Shown one piece after another: positions 32,795-41,751 of a stretch of DNA of 51,678 nucleotides (positions are counted from its first letter, which is position 1; every line of letters begins with the position of its first letter). This stretch comes from an uncultured Desulfosporosinus sp. (GTDB lineage Bacteria; Bacillota; Desulfitobacteriia; Desulfitobacteriales; Desulfitobacteriaceae): positions 1-51,678 of the forward strand of contig CAKMJS010000004.1 in assembly GCA_927405585.1 (NCBI GenBank), read 5' to 3'. A model generated the notes under the pieces. It was not told the DNA's origin, did no database searches, and was given only the letters and a program-made list of their open reading frames with translations. Made by a program: the position numbers and the translations under genes.

Positions 32795-34477
32795 ATGAAA
32801 CTGATTCAAAAAGATAAGCCCCTGAGTAAAATAGTCGTAACTTCAGCATACCCGGAACTAACTGCCTTGGTGAGAGAAATGGCTCGCAAACTCAAGATAG
32901 ACCTAACGGTAGTTGAAGCTGTTTTAGAAGATGCCTTGGAAGAGGTGCGAAAACTAAACGAGCAAAACCAAGTTGAGGTAATAGTCAGTAGGGGAGCCAC
33001 CGCGGAGCTATTACGCAGTCAATTTACGTTGCCTATTGTTTCGATCGCTCCGAATGAATTCGATATTTTGCAGGCTTTAGCTCGAGCTAAAGAGTTTAGT
33101 TCCACGATCGGTTACATTAGTTATCCTAGTCCTACTGATGTTGAATTTTTGCTACAGGTGCAATCAATCCTTGAAGTAGGTATAAAACATTATACTTATA
33201 GAAATATGATGGAACTAACCGCACAGATGGAACACGCTTATCATGATGGGTGTGAGGTAGTTGTCGGGGGCGGACACCGAGGGGTCCGACTAGCTAAAGC
33301 CTACGGAATGGAAGGCTTCTTAATCTATTCTAGCCATAGCAGTGTCGCTGGGGCTTTGGCTAGGGCAGGGGAGATGGTTGCTTTACGCTCCCAAAAACGA
33401 GAAGAGGACGAACGTCAACGCAGGGCGAGTCAAGCCAAAGGTCTCGTAGCCCACTATTCATTCAGAGATTTAGTAGGTCCAGCGTTACAGGAGACAATCC
33501 TTACAGCAGAGCGTTTTAGTAAAGTGGATGCAACCGTTTTGATTTGGGGAGAAAGTGGCACGGGGAAGGAACTGTTTGCTCAAAGTATCCATAATAATAG
33601 CACGCGTTGTCACGGCCCCTTTGTTGCTTTGAACTGTGCCTCTTTGCCGGAAAGTTTACTTGAAAGTGAATTATTTGGGTATGAAGAAGGGGCATTTACA
33701 GGCGCTAAAAAGGGTGGCAAAATCGGCCTTTTTGAGCTAGCCAATGGAGGAACTATTTTTTTTGACGAGATTGGTAAAATGTCCTTAAATTTACAGGCCG
33801 GGTTATTAAGAGTACTTCAAACAAAGGAAGTAAGGCGGGTAGGTGGAGGCCGAATTATTTCAATAGATGCAAGGGTAATTGCAGCTAGTAACCAAAACCT
33901 CCAAGCAGAAGTCGAAAAAGGAACCTTTAGGGATGACCTTTTCTACCGACTTAATGTCTTGAATTTATACCTTCTTCCTGTCCGATCTAGGCGTGAAGAC
34001 ATACCTTTTCTTATCGACAATATTATGGGTCGTTTGGAGAAGAAACTAGGTTTTCGCTCCACAATCAGCCCACAATTTAGAAAACTTTTATTGGCTTATA
34101 ATTGGCCAGGTAATGTCCGAGAACTAGAGAATATCTTAGAGCGCTATACCGTTTTAGTAGGTGAAGGTGATCAGACTCTTTACTGCGAATTAATTATTTC
34201 TTTTCCGGAGCTACAGCCATTTGAAGCTGAAGTGTTAGACGATCTTGCGACTATTGGTACTCAGTTCGATGAGAAAACTACTATACAAGAAGAATTTATT
34301 GAGTCGATCTCTATTCGGCCCGGTACTTTAGCCGAGATGGAGAGACAACTCATCCGTGAATTATTAAAGAATTACAACGGTAACAAGACTAGAGTGGCGG
34401 CAACCCTTGGTATCAGTCGAACTACCTTATGGAAGAGGCTTAATTTGCTACAAATTGAACAAACAATTAAGAAGTAA
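32795..34477 (+). CDS. PrpR-type sigma-54-dependent activator
   Basis: The 560-residue protein has an N-terminal PrpR_N sensor domain (about 12-190: VIVSRGATAELLR, VVVGGGHRGVRLAKAYGM), a AAA+ domain and a Fis helix-turn-helix. GESGTGK lies at 252-258, the sigma-54 contact GAFTGA at 299-304, IFFDE near 321, and RVAATLGISRTTLWKRL at the end. PrpR_N domains sense small carboxylates such as 2-methylcitrate. An in-frame ATG at 32780 is less likely, because GGAGAGGGG fits the ATG at 32795. It probably drives the sigma-54 promoter at 34809. It stands alone with a terminator at 34638. Confidence 0.9.
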   Translation: MKLIQKDKPLSKIVVTSAYPELTALVREMARKLKIDLTVVEAVLEDALEEVRKLNEQNQVEVIVSRGATAELLRSQFTLPIVSIAPNEFDILQALARAKEFSSTIGYISYPSPTDVEFLLQVQSILEVGIKHYTYRNMMELTAQMEHAYHDGCEVVVGGGHRGVRLAKAYGMEGFLIYSSHSSVAGALARAGEMVALRSQKREEDERQRRASQAKGLVAHYSFRDLVGPALQETILTAERFSKVDATVLIWGESGTGKELFAQSIHNNSTRCHGPFVALNCASLPESLLESELFGYEEGAFTGAKKGGKIGLFELANGGTIFFDEIGKMSLNLQAGLLRVLQTKEVRRVGGGRIISIDARVIAASNQNLQAEVEKGTFRDDLFYRLNVLNLYLLPVRSRREDIPFLIDNIMGRLEKKLGFRSTISPQFRKLLLAYNWPGNVRELENILERYTVLVGEGDQTLYCELIISFPELQPFEAEVLDDLATIGTQFDEKTTIQEEFIESISIRPGTLAEMERQLIRELLKNYNGNKTRVAATLGISRTTLWKRLNLLQIEQTIKK

Positions 34478-34581
34478 TATAGAATTAGTATATTAATAGT
34501 AGTAATATTAAAAGGGTTTGGATGCCAAAATACCAAAGTTGTTCAGATATTGAACTATTGATTAACTAAATGGCGTCATAT

Positions 34582-34626
34582 GTTAAATATATGAACATAT
34601 TATTTTGTTTAGTTCATATATTTAAC
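34582..34626. promoter_or_regulatory. Long inverted repeat, candidate activator site
   Basis: GTTAAATATATGAAC (34582-34596) and GTTCATATATTTAAC (34612-34626) are a perfect 15-bp inverted repeat with a 15-base spacer. It lies about 190-230 bases upstream of the -24/-12 promoter, a usual distance for a sigma-54 enhancer. It is not a typical terminator because no T run follows and a proper one lies just after it. Confidence 0.5.
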
Positions 34627-34637
34627 AAAATATTCTG

Positions 34638-34670
34638 AAAGACTGCTTTTTACTTAGCGGTCTTTTTTAT
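34638..34670 (+). terminator. Terminator of the PrpR-like regulator gene
   Basis: AAAGAC-T-GC and GC-G-GTCTTT form a stem with one mismatch, followed by TTTTA. The remaining gap, 34671-34926, holds only the sigma-54 promoter and an AT-rich leader. Confidence 0.65.
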
Positions 34671-34808
34671 ATTTGACCTAATAATTGACTTGAGAAAGCC
34701 TATTGTTGAAACTTGTATTAAGCTAGTAGCTAAGATTAGAGGTATTTTTGGGATCTTTTCTATTCTTTTTAACCATTAACTGAAGCTAGCTACCTTTATT
34801 ATGAGAAA

Positions 34809-34824
34809 TGGCATGGAACTTGCA
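34809..34824 (+). promoter_or_regulatory. Sigma-54 (-24/-12) promoter of the carboxylate operon
   Basis: TGGCAT-GGAAC-TTGCA matches the consensus TGGCAC-N5-TTGCA with one change. The invariant GG (34810-34811) and GC (34822-34823) are exactly ten bases apart. Transcription would start near 34835, about 90 bases before the first gene. The PrpR-type activator lies next door. Confidence 0.8.
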
Positions 34825-34926
34825 TTGTGTATAATAATATGAATATTTAAAATATTAATTTTAAGGATATCTCATGATGATCTAAGGGATGCCATAATTT
34901 TATACGTTGAATGAGGGTGGTATAGA

Positions 34927-36525
34927 GTGGATATTTCGCGAATTCAGACAGATGTTCTGATAATTGGTGGAGGTTTAGCAGGGTTGTGTGCCGCTATAGA
35001 ACTAAGAAAAAACGGTTGGGAGGTAACTATAGTTTCTAAAGGTAGGGTAGGTTTAAGTGGCAACACAGTTATGACACGCAACGGTATAGCTGCAGTCCTA
35101 GATGAGGGAGCAGATTCTGGTACGATAAGGGAACATATTGAGGATACTTTAAAGGGTGGATTATACTTAAATGATCAGAAGCTTGTCACACAATTAGCAA
35201 CAAAAGCGCGTGAGGGCATCAAGCAACTTGAGAAGTGGGGAGTGCCATTTATTAAACAAGATGGGCGAATTATTGTAAAGGGATCGCCCGGTCACCTCCG
35301 TCGGCGTATCGTTACTGTCGAATCAAGCCATTTGCGATCTACGTATACTGCAGGCCTAGCTATTAGTAAACCTCTCCTTGAGAGTGTTATCGAATCCGGA
35401 GTGAAATTGCTCAATGGTATCCTTATTATTCGACTACTTAAAAAAAATGGTCAAGTTTGTGGAGCATGTGGTTTAGACCGGAATAGCTTTAAGGCTTGGA
35501 GCTTTGAAGCTAAAGCCGTTATTTTAGCCGGTGGAGGGGCTGGGCAGCTATACCCCTTAACGACAAATGCCGGTGATGTCAGTGGGGATGGCTATGCAAT
35601 CGCTCATTATGCAGGGGCAAGCGTACGAGATATGGAGTTCATGCAATTTCATCCCACGGTCACTTTGGGTCCAGGTAAAGAAGTATTGTCAACTGCCCCA
35701 TTTGGTGATGGTGCAGTATTGCGCAACAATTTAGGAGAGACCTTTATGCTCCGTTACTCCCCTAAAGGCGATATGGCAACACGTGATGTCATGGCACGCG
35801 CCATTTACGAGGAGATAAAAGCTGGACATGCTACTGAGCGAGGCGGTGTTTTTGTGGACTACGGCGCTGTGGATAAAGAAAAAATGATTAAGGAGTATGC
35901 GCCTATTCACAGTAGCCTTAAAGGAGCAACAACCATCGAAGTAGGAATTGCTGCACACTTTATGATGGGCGGAGTTGTCATTAATGAGAAGTGCCAGACC
36001 GGTATTCCTGGACTCCTAGCCTGTGGAGAAGTGGTTGGGGGATTGCACGGTGCGAACCGTCTGGCAGGAAACGCATTGATGGAAGCTGTTGTTTTTGGTC
36101 TCGAAGCAGGACGTCAGGCTATGCAAAATCTTCCCTCTCAGGTTAGTTTTTTAACGGCACATGAACAGAAGACTGTTTTTCAGGAAAACGGGATTTACTT
36201 AGACCAAGAATTCTCTAAGGAACAACAATATATAAAAGACAGTATTGCTGGAAATGTGAGTGGAGAGCTTATGCCATTTAAGAAGGAACTGCGCACCCTC
36301 ATGGGGCAATACGTGGGACTAGTACGTAGCGAACGAGGACTGAATGTGGCCAAAATGAGGATAGCAGAGATCCAAGGATATTTAGAGGATTATCAGGCCC
36401 CCACTTATACTGAACTTCTAGCTTGTCAGCAGTTAAACCTAATGGTTAAAACGGCTTCTCTAATTATTGAAGCTGCCTTGGCTCGCAAAGAAAGCCTTGG
36501 TGCCCATTGCCGTTCAGATGACTAA
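34927..36525 (+). CDS. Fumarate-reductase-like FAD flavoprotein with non-covalent FAD
   Basis: The 532-residue protein has a FAD-binding GGGLAGL at 14-20 and the fumarate reductase/succinate dehydrogenase/aspartate oxidase fold. Catalytic residues of the family are present: His242 (FHPT), Arg286 (TRDVMAR), His344 (AHFMMGG) and Arg378 (GANRLAGNAL). The His that binds FAD covalently in SdhA/FrdA is absent: the segment reads SGNTVMTRNGIAAV. There is no heme or FMN domain. It should act on an unsaturated or saturated dicarboxylate of succinate/fumarate type, with an unknown electron partner. The start is GTG after GAGGGTGG. It is first in the sigma-54 operon. An aspartate-oxidase-like role is the alternative, but no nadA or nadC is near. 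Confidence 0.82.
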   Translation: MDISRIQTDVLIIGGGLAGLCAAIELRKNGWEVTIVSKGRVGLSGNTVMTRNGIAAVLDEGADSGTIREHIEDTLKGGLYLNDQKLVTQLATKAREGIKQLEKWGVPFIKQDGRIIVKGSPGHLRRRIVTVESSHLRSTYTAGLAISKPLLESVIESGVKLLNGILIIRLLKKNGQVCGACGLDRNSFKAWSFEAKAVILAGGGAGQLYPLTTNAGDVSGDGYAIAHYAGASVRDMEFMQFHPTVTLGPGKEVLSTAPFGDGAVLRNNLGETFMLRYSPKGDMATRDVMARAIYEEIKAGHATERGGVFVDYGAVDKEKMIKEYAPIHSSLKGATTIEVGIAAHFMMGGVVINEKCQTGIPGLLACGEVVGGLHGANRLAGNALMEAVVFGLEAGRQAMQNLPSQVSFLTAHEQKTVFQENGIYLDQEFSKEQQYIKDSIAGNVSGELMPFKKELRTLMGQYVGLVRSERGLNVAKMRIAEIQGYLEDYQAPTYTELLACQQLNLMVKTASLIIEAALARKESLGAHCRSDD

Positions 36526-36576
36526 TCAGGACGTTTATGAAGTGGATCAATTGAAAACGCATTGGAGGGGAACGAA

Positions 36577-37167
36577 TTGGATTGTGCTAATTGTAAACTG
36601 GACCATGTTTGTTACCAAGGTAAAAGCTGTTATGATCAAGGCTTCACTCAACCCGAATATGCTGACGAGGAAAACAGGCGTATCCTAACAATTGCTAGCA
36701 AATTAGAAGCTGAGTACTATATGCAGATAACCAGACTTGAGGAAGTCATTCGATTCAGCAGAGAAATGGGCTATAAGCGACTGGGAATTGCTTTTTGTGT
36801 GGGTTTAAGTCAAGAAGCTAAAAGCATTGTAGCGATCTTAAGCAAGTATTTCAAGGTTGATTCGGTATGTTGTAAAGTTTGCGGAGTGAGTAAAAAAGAG
36901 TTTGATATTCCGAACGTTAAGCCGGAACGGTATGAAGCAGCCTGTAATCCGGTCGGCCAGGCTAATTATCTTAAAAAAGCTGGAACTGAACTCAATATTA
37001 TCGTGGGTCTATGTGTGGGGCATGATATTTTGTTTACCAAGAGTTCAGCTGCACCTGTGACAACGTTCGTGGTCAAAGATCGGATTTTAGCCCATAATCC
37101 ATTAGGCGCAGTCTATTCAAACTATTGGTGGAGGAAGCTGGATAATTTAGAAATCCCATCGGGATAA
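36577..37167 (+). CDS. DUF1847 Cys-rich protein
   Basis: The protein begins MDCANCKLDHVCYQGKSC, with Cys at residues 3, 6, 12 and 18, and has more Cys at VCCKVCGVSK, EAACNP and VGLCVGHD. This is the DUF1847 family, presumed metal- or cluster-binding, of unknown function. The longest frame starts at TTG 36562, but that TTG is part of the ribosome site GGAGGGG; I prefer the TTG at 36577 (196 residues). Its place between a flavoprotein and MmgE/PrpD suggests a role in electron supply or regulation; that is inference. Confidence 0.8.
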   Translation: MDCANCKLDHVCYQGKSCYDQGFTQPEYADEENRRILTIASKLEAEYYMQITRLEEVIRFSREMGYKRLGIAFCVGLSQEAKSIVAILSKYFKVDSVCCKVCGVSKKEFDIPNVKPERYEAACNPVGQANYLKKAGTELNIIVGLCVGHDILFTKSSAAPVTTFVVKDRILAHNPLGAVYSNYWWRKLDNLEIPSG

Positions 37168-37241
37168 AACAGACCACTTCAGATAGGGATTCAGGCACAA
37201 AATTATAGAAAATTGTTTCATGAATACAGGGAGGGTCGATA

Positions 37242-38597
37242 ATGACAATTTCCAGACAGTTAAGCCAATACATTCTAAAGGTTAAGTTCGAAGACCTACC
37301 GGCTTCCGTTGTTCAAGCTGCCAAAGATGCTTTTCTGGACTGGCTGGGTTCCGCTGCTGCAGGGGCAGACAAAGAACCTGCTCAGATAATGCTCTCGATC
37401 GTTAACGAACTGGGAGGAAACGCACAGTCAACGTTAATTAGTACTGGTGAGAAAACGTCCGGGATTATGGCTGCTTTACTAAATGGAACAATTTCTCATA
37501 TTGTCGAACTTGATGACGTACACAAGGCTTCGATTCTCCATGCTGGATCTGCTGTGATTCCTGCAGCTCTGGCAGCTGCCGAAATGATCGGTGCGGATGG
37601 GAAGAGCTTAATTGAAGGAATCGTAGTGGGATATGAAACAGCTATCAGAATTGGAGAAGCAGTAACTCCAGCTCACTATTATTATTGGCATACTACCGGC
37701 ACTGTTGGAACTTTTGGAGCGGCTGCTGCTGCAGGTAAGATTCTGGGTTTGTCAGAGACGCAAATGGTTCATGCTTTGGGTACTGCAGGAACTCAGGCAG
37801 CAGGTCTATGGGAGTTCTTAGCTGACGGTGCGATGAGCAAGCACATGCATCCAGGCAAATCCTGTATGAACGGTCTATTGGCAACTATGCTTGCCCAAAA
37901 AGGCTTTACCGGAGCGTCCAGTATACTGGAAGGGGAAAAAGGCTTTATTCGTGCAACGGCACAAGAGTTCGACTTATCTAAAATCACAAATGGGTTAGGG
38001 CAAGGGTATAAAATCGTTGAAAATTCAATTAAGATCCATGCTTCTTGTCGACATACTCACCATGCAATCGATATCGTTCTTGATTTAGTGCAAAAGCACG
38101 ACTTGACTCCAGAGCAAATTGATAAGATTGTGGTCAAGACTTATCCCATTGCTATCGATCTTACGGGAAACTACCACCCTGATTCCCTCTACGCGGCGAA
38201 ATTTAGCCTGCCGTTCTGTACTGCCATGGCAATCAAGGAGACGAAGGCTGGAATCAATGAATTCAATCCTACAAATCTTAATGACCCTTTAATCCGTGAT
38301 TTAATGTCCAAAGTAGTGTTGATGGAGGATCCTGAAGTCAGTGCTCTTTATCCAGAAAAGTGGCCAGCTATTGTTCATATAACGGACAAGCGGGGACGAG
38401 AATATTCTGGAAGGACGGATTACCCGCAAGGTGATCCGGAAAATCCCGTCTCCCAAGAGCAGTTACAACAGAAATTTAGGCAATTAGCTGGGCTGCACTA
38501 TGATCTTGAAACGGTAGAGGGACTAATTGACTCAATTAGTGAATTGGAAAAGGTTACAGATTTATCGGGATTTTTGGCAAAACGAAAAGGGGTGTGA
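37242..38597 (+). CDS. MmgE/PrpD-family protein
   Basis: The 451-residue protein is a full-length MmgE/PrpD member: FLDWLGSAAAGADKEPA, LLNGTISHIVELDDVHKASILHAGSAVIPAALA, GYETAIRIGEAV, HTTGTVGTFGAAAAAGKILGL, MSKHMHPGKS and HASCRHTHHAIDIVL. The family includes 2-methylcitrate dehydratase, cis-aconitate decarboxylase and iminodisuccinate epimerase, all acting on di- or tricarboxylates. Prp companions (prpB, prpC) are absent, so methylcitrate cycling is not supported. GGGAGG precedes the ATG. SdhC follows three bases after the stop. Confidence 0.88.
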   Translation: MTISRQLSQYILKVKFEDLPASVVQAAKDAFLDWLGSAAAGADKEPAQIMLSIVNELGGNAQSTLISTGEKTSGIMAALLNGTISHIVELDDVHKASILHAGSAVIPAALAAAEMIGADGKSLIEGIVVGYETAIRIGEAVTPAHYYYWHTTGTVGTFGAAAAAGKILGLSETQMVHALGTAGTQAAGLWEFLADGAMSKHMHPGKSCMNGLLATMLAQKGFTGASSILEGEKGFIRATAQEFDLSKITNGLGQGYKIVENSIKIHASCRHTHHAIDIVLDLVQKHDLTPEQIDKIVVKTYPIAIDLTGNYHPDSLYAAKFSLPFCTAMAIKETKAGINEFNPTNLNDPLIRDLMSKVVLMEDPEVSALYPEKWPAIVHITDKRGREYSGRTDYPQGDPENPVSQEQLQQKFRQLAGLHYDLETVEGLIDSISELEKVTDLSGFLAKRKGV

Positions 38598-38600
38598 CCT

Positions 38601-39206
38601 GTGGGTAGTCCATTTTTCTGGCGTAAAGTACATTCTTTATCGGGCCTTTTGCCGATTGGAATTTTTCTTTGTGTGCATTTGTTTATTAATTCTTTAGCCC
38701 TTAAAGGAGAAATAGCCTTTAATCAAGGAGTTTCCTTGTTACACAGTGTTCCATATTTATGGGTTTTGGAGCTATTGATCATTTTTATTCCTCTAATCTT
38801 TCACGCGCTATATGGAATCTGGGTTGTGTACCTGACAAGAAATAATGTTCTTACCTATTCGTATTTTCGCAATTGGCTTTTTTACCTGCAAAGAGTCACT
38901 GCCCTGATTACGTTAGTTTTTGTGGTTTGGCATGTTTACGTACTTCGCTTCGCAAATGGTATTTTCGGAAATGAGATCAGTTTCACGTTTGTAAGTCAAG
39001 CTCTTAGCCATCCACTGGTCACTGTGTTATATGTGGTTGGGCTCCTAGCGACGTTTGCTCACTTTGCCAACGGTTTATGGTCCTTGCTAATATCGTGGGG
39101 AATCACCATCGGGGCTAGAGCGCAACGTTCAGCTGCTTATGTTTGTTTGGGCGTGTTTGTCATACTTATGATCGTGGGGATGAATGCCCTGAGAGTCTTT
39201 ATCTAA
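38601..39206 (+). CDS. sdhC: Succinate dehydrogenase/fumarate reductase cytochrome b subunit (type B)
   Basis: The 201-residue protein has five membrane helices and His at 11, 26, 68, about 109 and about 152. His 26, 68, 109 and 152 match the spacing of the four heme ligands in the single-subunit di-heme SdhC of Bacillus (28, 70, 113, 155). KVHSLSGLLPIGIFLCVHL near the start is typical. It anchors SdhAB and exchanges electrons with menaquinone. The start is GTG at 38601, with GGGGTG just upstream. Confidence 0.9.
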   Translation: MGSPFFWRKVHSLSGLLPIGIFLCVHLFINSLALKGEIAFNQGVSLLHSVPYLWVLELLIIFIPLIFHALYGIWVVYLTRNNVLTYSYFRNWLFYLQRVTALITLVFVVWHVYVLRFANGIFGNEISFTFVSQALSHPLVTVLYVVGLLATFAHFANGLWSLLISWGITIGARAQRSAAYVCLGVFVILMIVGMNALRVFI

Positions 39207-39236
39207 ACTATTTTACTAGCGATAGGAGGTTTTGAC

Positions 39237-41000
39237 GTGGACGGAAAAGTAATTGTCATCGGCGGAGGATTGGCGGGGCTGATGGCCACGATTAAATTAG
39301 CTGAAGGCGGGCAGAAAGTTGATCTATTTTCCCTTGTTCCTTGTAAAAGATCCCACTCCGTATGTGCCCAAGGAGGGATAAATGCCGCTGTTAATACCAA
39401 AGGAGAAGGGGATTCTACATGGGAACACTTTGATGACACAATCTACGGTGGAGATTTCCTGGCAAACCAGCCTCCTGTCAAAGCCATGATAGAAGCAGCT
39501 CCAAGTATTATCTATTTGATGGATCGCATGGGTGTTACCTTTAATCGCACACCAGAGGGTTTTATTGATGTACGTCGTTTAGGGGGAGCTAAGTATTCGC
39601 GAACGGTCTTTGCCGGCGCGACGACTGGGCAACAGTTGATATACGCTTTAGACGAACAGGTTAGACGATTTGAAGCTCAAGGGCTGGTCAAGCGTTTTGA
39701 AGAGTGGGAGTTTCTTTCACTCGTTTTGGATGACGAAGGCCGATGTCGTGGCATTACTGTGCAGGATCTCAAAAGCTTAGAGATCGAAGTTTTTCCTGCT
39801 GATGCGGTTATCCTGGCCACAGGCGGTCCCGGTATGATTTTCGGCCGTAGCACGAATTCTACAATTAATACAGGAAATGCTGCTGCCATCGCCTATATGC
39901 AGGGCGCAACCTTTGCTAACGGTGAGTTTATACAGATTCACCCCTCGGCAATCCCGGGCAGGGATAAACTGCGTTTGATGTCAGAGTCAATTCGAGGGGA
40001 CGGCGGCAGGGTCTGGGTGTATAAAGACGGCAAGCCGTGGTACTTTCTTGAAGAATGGTATCCCGCCTATGGCAATATGGTACCACGCGATATCGCCACC
40101 CGTGCAATTTTTAAAGTCTGCGTTGACATGAAGTTGGGTGTGGATGGAGAAAATAAGGTTTACTTAGACATATCCCATTTAGATCCCCATGAGATTGACC
40201 GTAAATTAGCTGGAGTTGTGGATATTTACGAAAAGTTTGTCGGAGATGACCCACGTAAAGTTCCGATGCAGACCTTTCCAGCTGTTCACTATTCCATGGG
40301 TGGACTCTGGGTGGACTATAACCAAATGACAAGTATCCCAGGATTATTTGCCGCGGGTGAGTGTGAGTATCAGTATCATGGGGCTAACCGTCTGGGCGGT
40401 AATTCGTTAGTAGCAGCCCTTTATGCAGGAATGGTCGCCGGACCCAAAGCTATTGAATACACAGCCAGCTTGACAAGAAGTCACGCCGAGCTACCGTTGG
40501 AGTTATATGAATCTGCCAAAAAGGAAACACAGGCCAAGAACGCGGCACTTTTTGACATGCAAGGGACAGAGAATCCTTACCGCCTGCACGAAGAACTAGG
40601 CGAATGGATGGTGGATAATGTAACGATTGTGCGTGAAAATGACCGCCTGAAAGCGACGGATGAAAAGATCCAAGAGTTGATGGAGCGCTATAAAAATATT
40701 GGCGTTGGATCCGGGGAGGCTTGGGGAAATCAGATTGTACCGTTTACTCGACGATTATGGGGAATGATGACGCTGGCTCGGGTTATAACTCTCGGTGCCA
40801 TGTTGAGAAATGAAAGCCGTGGCGGGCATTATAAACCGGAATTTCCTGAAAGAGATGACGAAAACTGGCTGAAAACCACGAGAGCAGATTATTCGCCCAG
40901 CGGTCCACGCTTCAGTTACGAACCCGTGGATATCAGTAGTATTAAGCCGCGCAAGCGTCGGTACGACGTGGCAAAAGAGGGGTCGAAACAAAATGGATAA
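39237..41000 (+). CDS. sdhA: Succinate dehydrogenase/fumarate reductase flavoprotein subunit
   Basis: The 587-residue protein has GGGLAGL at the N-terminus and the covalent-FAD site His40 in KRSHSVCAQGGIN. The family blocks TGQQLIYALDEQ, FIQIHPSAIPG, PRDIATRAIF, HYSMGGLWVDY, and GECEYQYHGANRLGGNSL follow. Length and order fit the type-B enzyme of Firmicutes and epsilon-proteobacteria, which can run as fumarate reductase or succinate dehydrogenase. GTG start after AGGAGG. It overlaps sdhB by eight bases. This is the second flavoprotein of this fold in the operon. Confidence 0.9.
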   Translation: MDGKVIVIGGGLAGLMATIKLAEGGQKVDLFSLVPCKRSHSVCAQGGINAAVNTKGEGDSTWEHFDDTIYGGDFLANQPPVKAMIEAAPSIIYLMDRMGVTFNRTPEGFIDVRRLGGAKYSRTVFAGATTGQQLIYALDEQVRRFEAQGLVKRFEEWEFLSLVLDDEGRCRGITVQDLKSLEIEVFPADAVILATGGPGMIFGRSTNSTINTGNAAAIAYMQGATFANGEFIQIHPSAIPGRDKLRLMSESIRGDGGRVWVYKDGKPWYFLEEWYPAYGNMVPRDIATRAIFKVCVDMKLGVDGENKVYLDISHLDPHEIDRKLAGVVDIYEKFVGDDPRKVPMQTFPAVHYSMGGLWVDYNQMTSIPGLFAAGECEYQYHGANRLGGNSLVAALYAGMVAGPKAIEYTASLTRSHAELPLELYESAKKETQAKNAALFDMQGTENPYRLHEELGEWMVDNVTIVRENDRLKATDEKIQELMERYKNIGVGSGEAWGNQIVPFTRRLWGMMTLARVITLGAMLRNESRGGHYKPEFPERDDENWLKTTRADYSPSGPRFSYEPVDISSIKPRKRRYDVAKEGSKQNG

Positions 41001-41739
41001 AGAAATTACGTTTATTATCAAACGCTGTAAAGACCCTAACGCCACGTCATATTGGGAAGAGTTTAAAGTACCATATTTTTCTAAAATGAATGTTGTTTCT
41101 GCCCTCATGGAAATCCAAAAGAATCCAGTTAATGCTAGGGGAGAAGTGACAACTCCAGTAGCCTGGGACTGTAATTGTCTTGAGGAAGTATGTGGAGCTT
41201 GTACCATGCTGATTAATGGGAAAGTCCGTCAATCGTGTTCCGCACTGATTGATAAGCTTGAACAACCTATCCGACTTGCACCGTTGACCAAATTTCCATT
41301 GGTAAGAGACTTAGTCGTCGATCGTCAAGTAATGTTTGCAAACTTGAGTAAAGTGAGTGCCTGGATCGAAATTGATGGAACCCATGATATGGGGCCAGGA
41401 CCGAAAATCCCCCAAAAAGTACAAGAACTTGCTTATGAATTATCAAAATGTATGACCTGTGGTAGTTGTATGGAAGCATGTCCGAATGTCAATAGTAATT
41501 CTAAATTTATTGGACCGGCTGCGATTGCCCAGGTTGACCTGATCAACTCTCACCCCACTGGGGCGTTACAAAAAGAAAAGCGTTTACTGGCTTTGATGGG
41601 TGAAGGGGGTATTGCTGATTGTGGTAATGCCCAAAACTGTGAAAAAGTTTGTCCAAAAGAAATACCATTAACCCGTTCCATTGCGAAATTGAATAGGGCT
41701 ACCACGCTTCAAGGTATTTTTGGTTGGTTAGGAAAATAG
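40993..41739 (+). CDS. sdhB: Succinate dehydrogenase/fumarate reductase iron-sulfur subunit
   Basis: The 248-residue protein carries the plant-type [2Fe-2S] ligands (Cys 62, 67, 70, 82 in CNCLEEVCGAC ... SC). CMTCGSCMEACP and NCEKVCPKEIP, plus an additional Cys, supply the [4Fe-4S] and [3Fe-4S] clusters. It links the flavoprotein to the cytochrome. It overlaps sdhA by eight bases; sucC-like follows 12 bases later. Length is normal. Confidence 0.9.
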   Translation: MDKEITFIIKRCKDPNATSYWEEFKVPYFSKMNVVSALMEIQKNPVNARGEVTTPVAWDCNCLEEVCGACTMLINGKVRQSCSALIDKLEQPIRLAPLTKFPLVRDLVVDRQVMFANLSKVSAWIEIDGTHDMGPGPKIPQKVQELAYELSKCMTCGSCMEACPNVNSNSKFIGPAAIAQVDLINSHPTGALQKEKRLLALMGEGGIADCGNAQNCEKVCPKEIPLTRSIAKLNRATTLQGIFGWLGK

Positions 41740-41751
41740 GGAGGTAAAATA

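Noticed and set aside
37242-38597. Methylcitrate cycle operon, from PrpR-like and PrpD-like genes
   Set aside because: prpB and prpC are absent, and the neighbours are Sdh and SucCD-like subunits instead.
40755-41207. Minus-strand 150-codon frame across sdhA/sdhB
   Set aside because: It overlaps two well-supported genes on the other strand and resembles no family.
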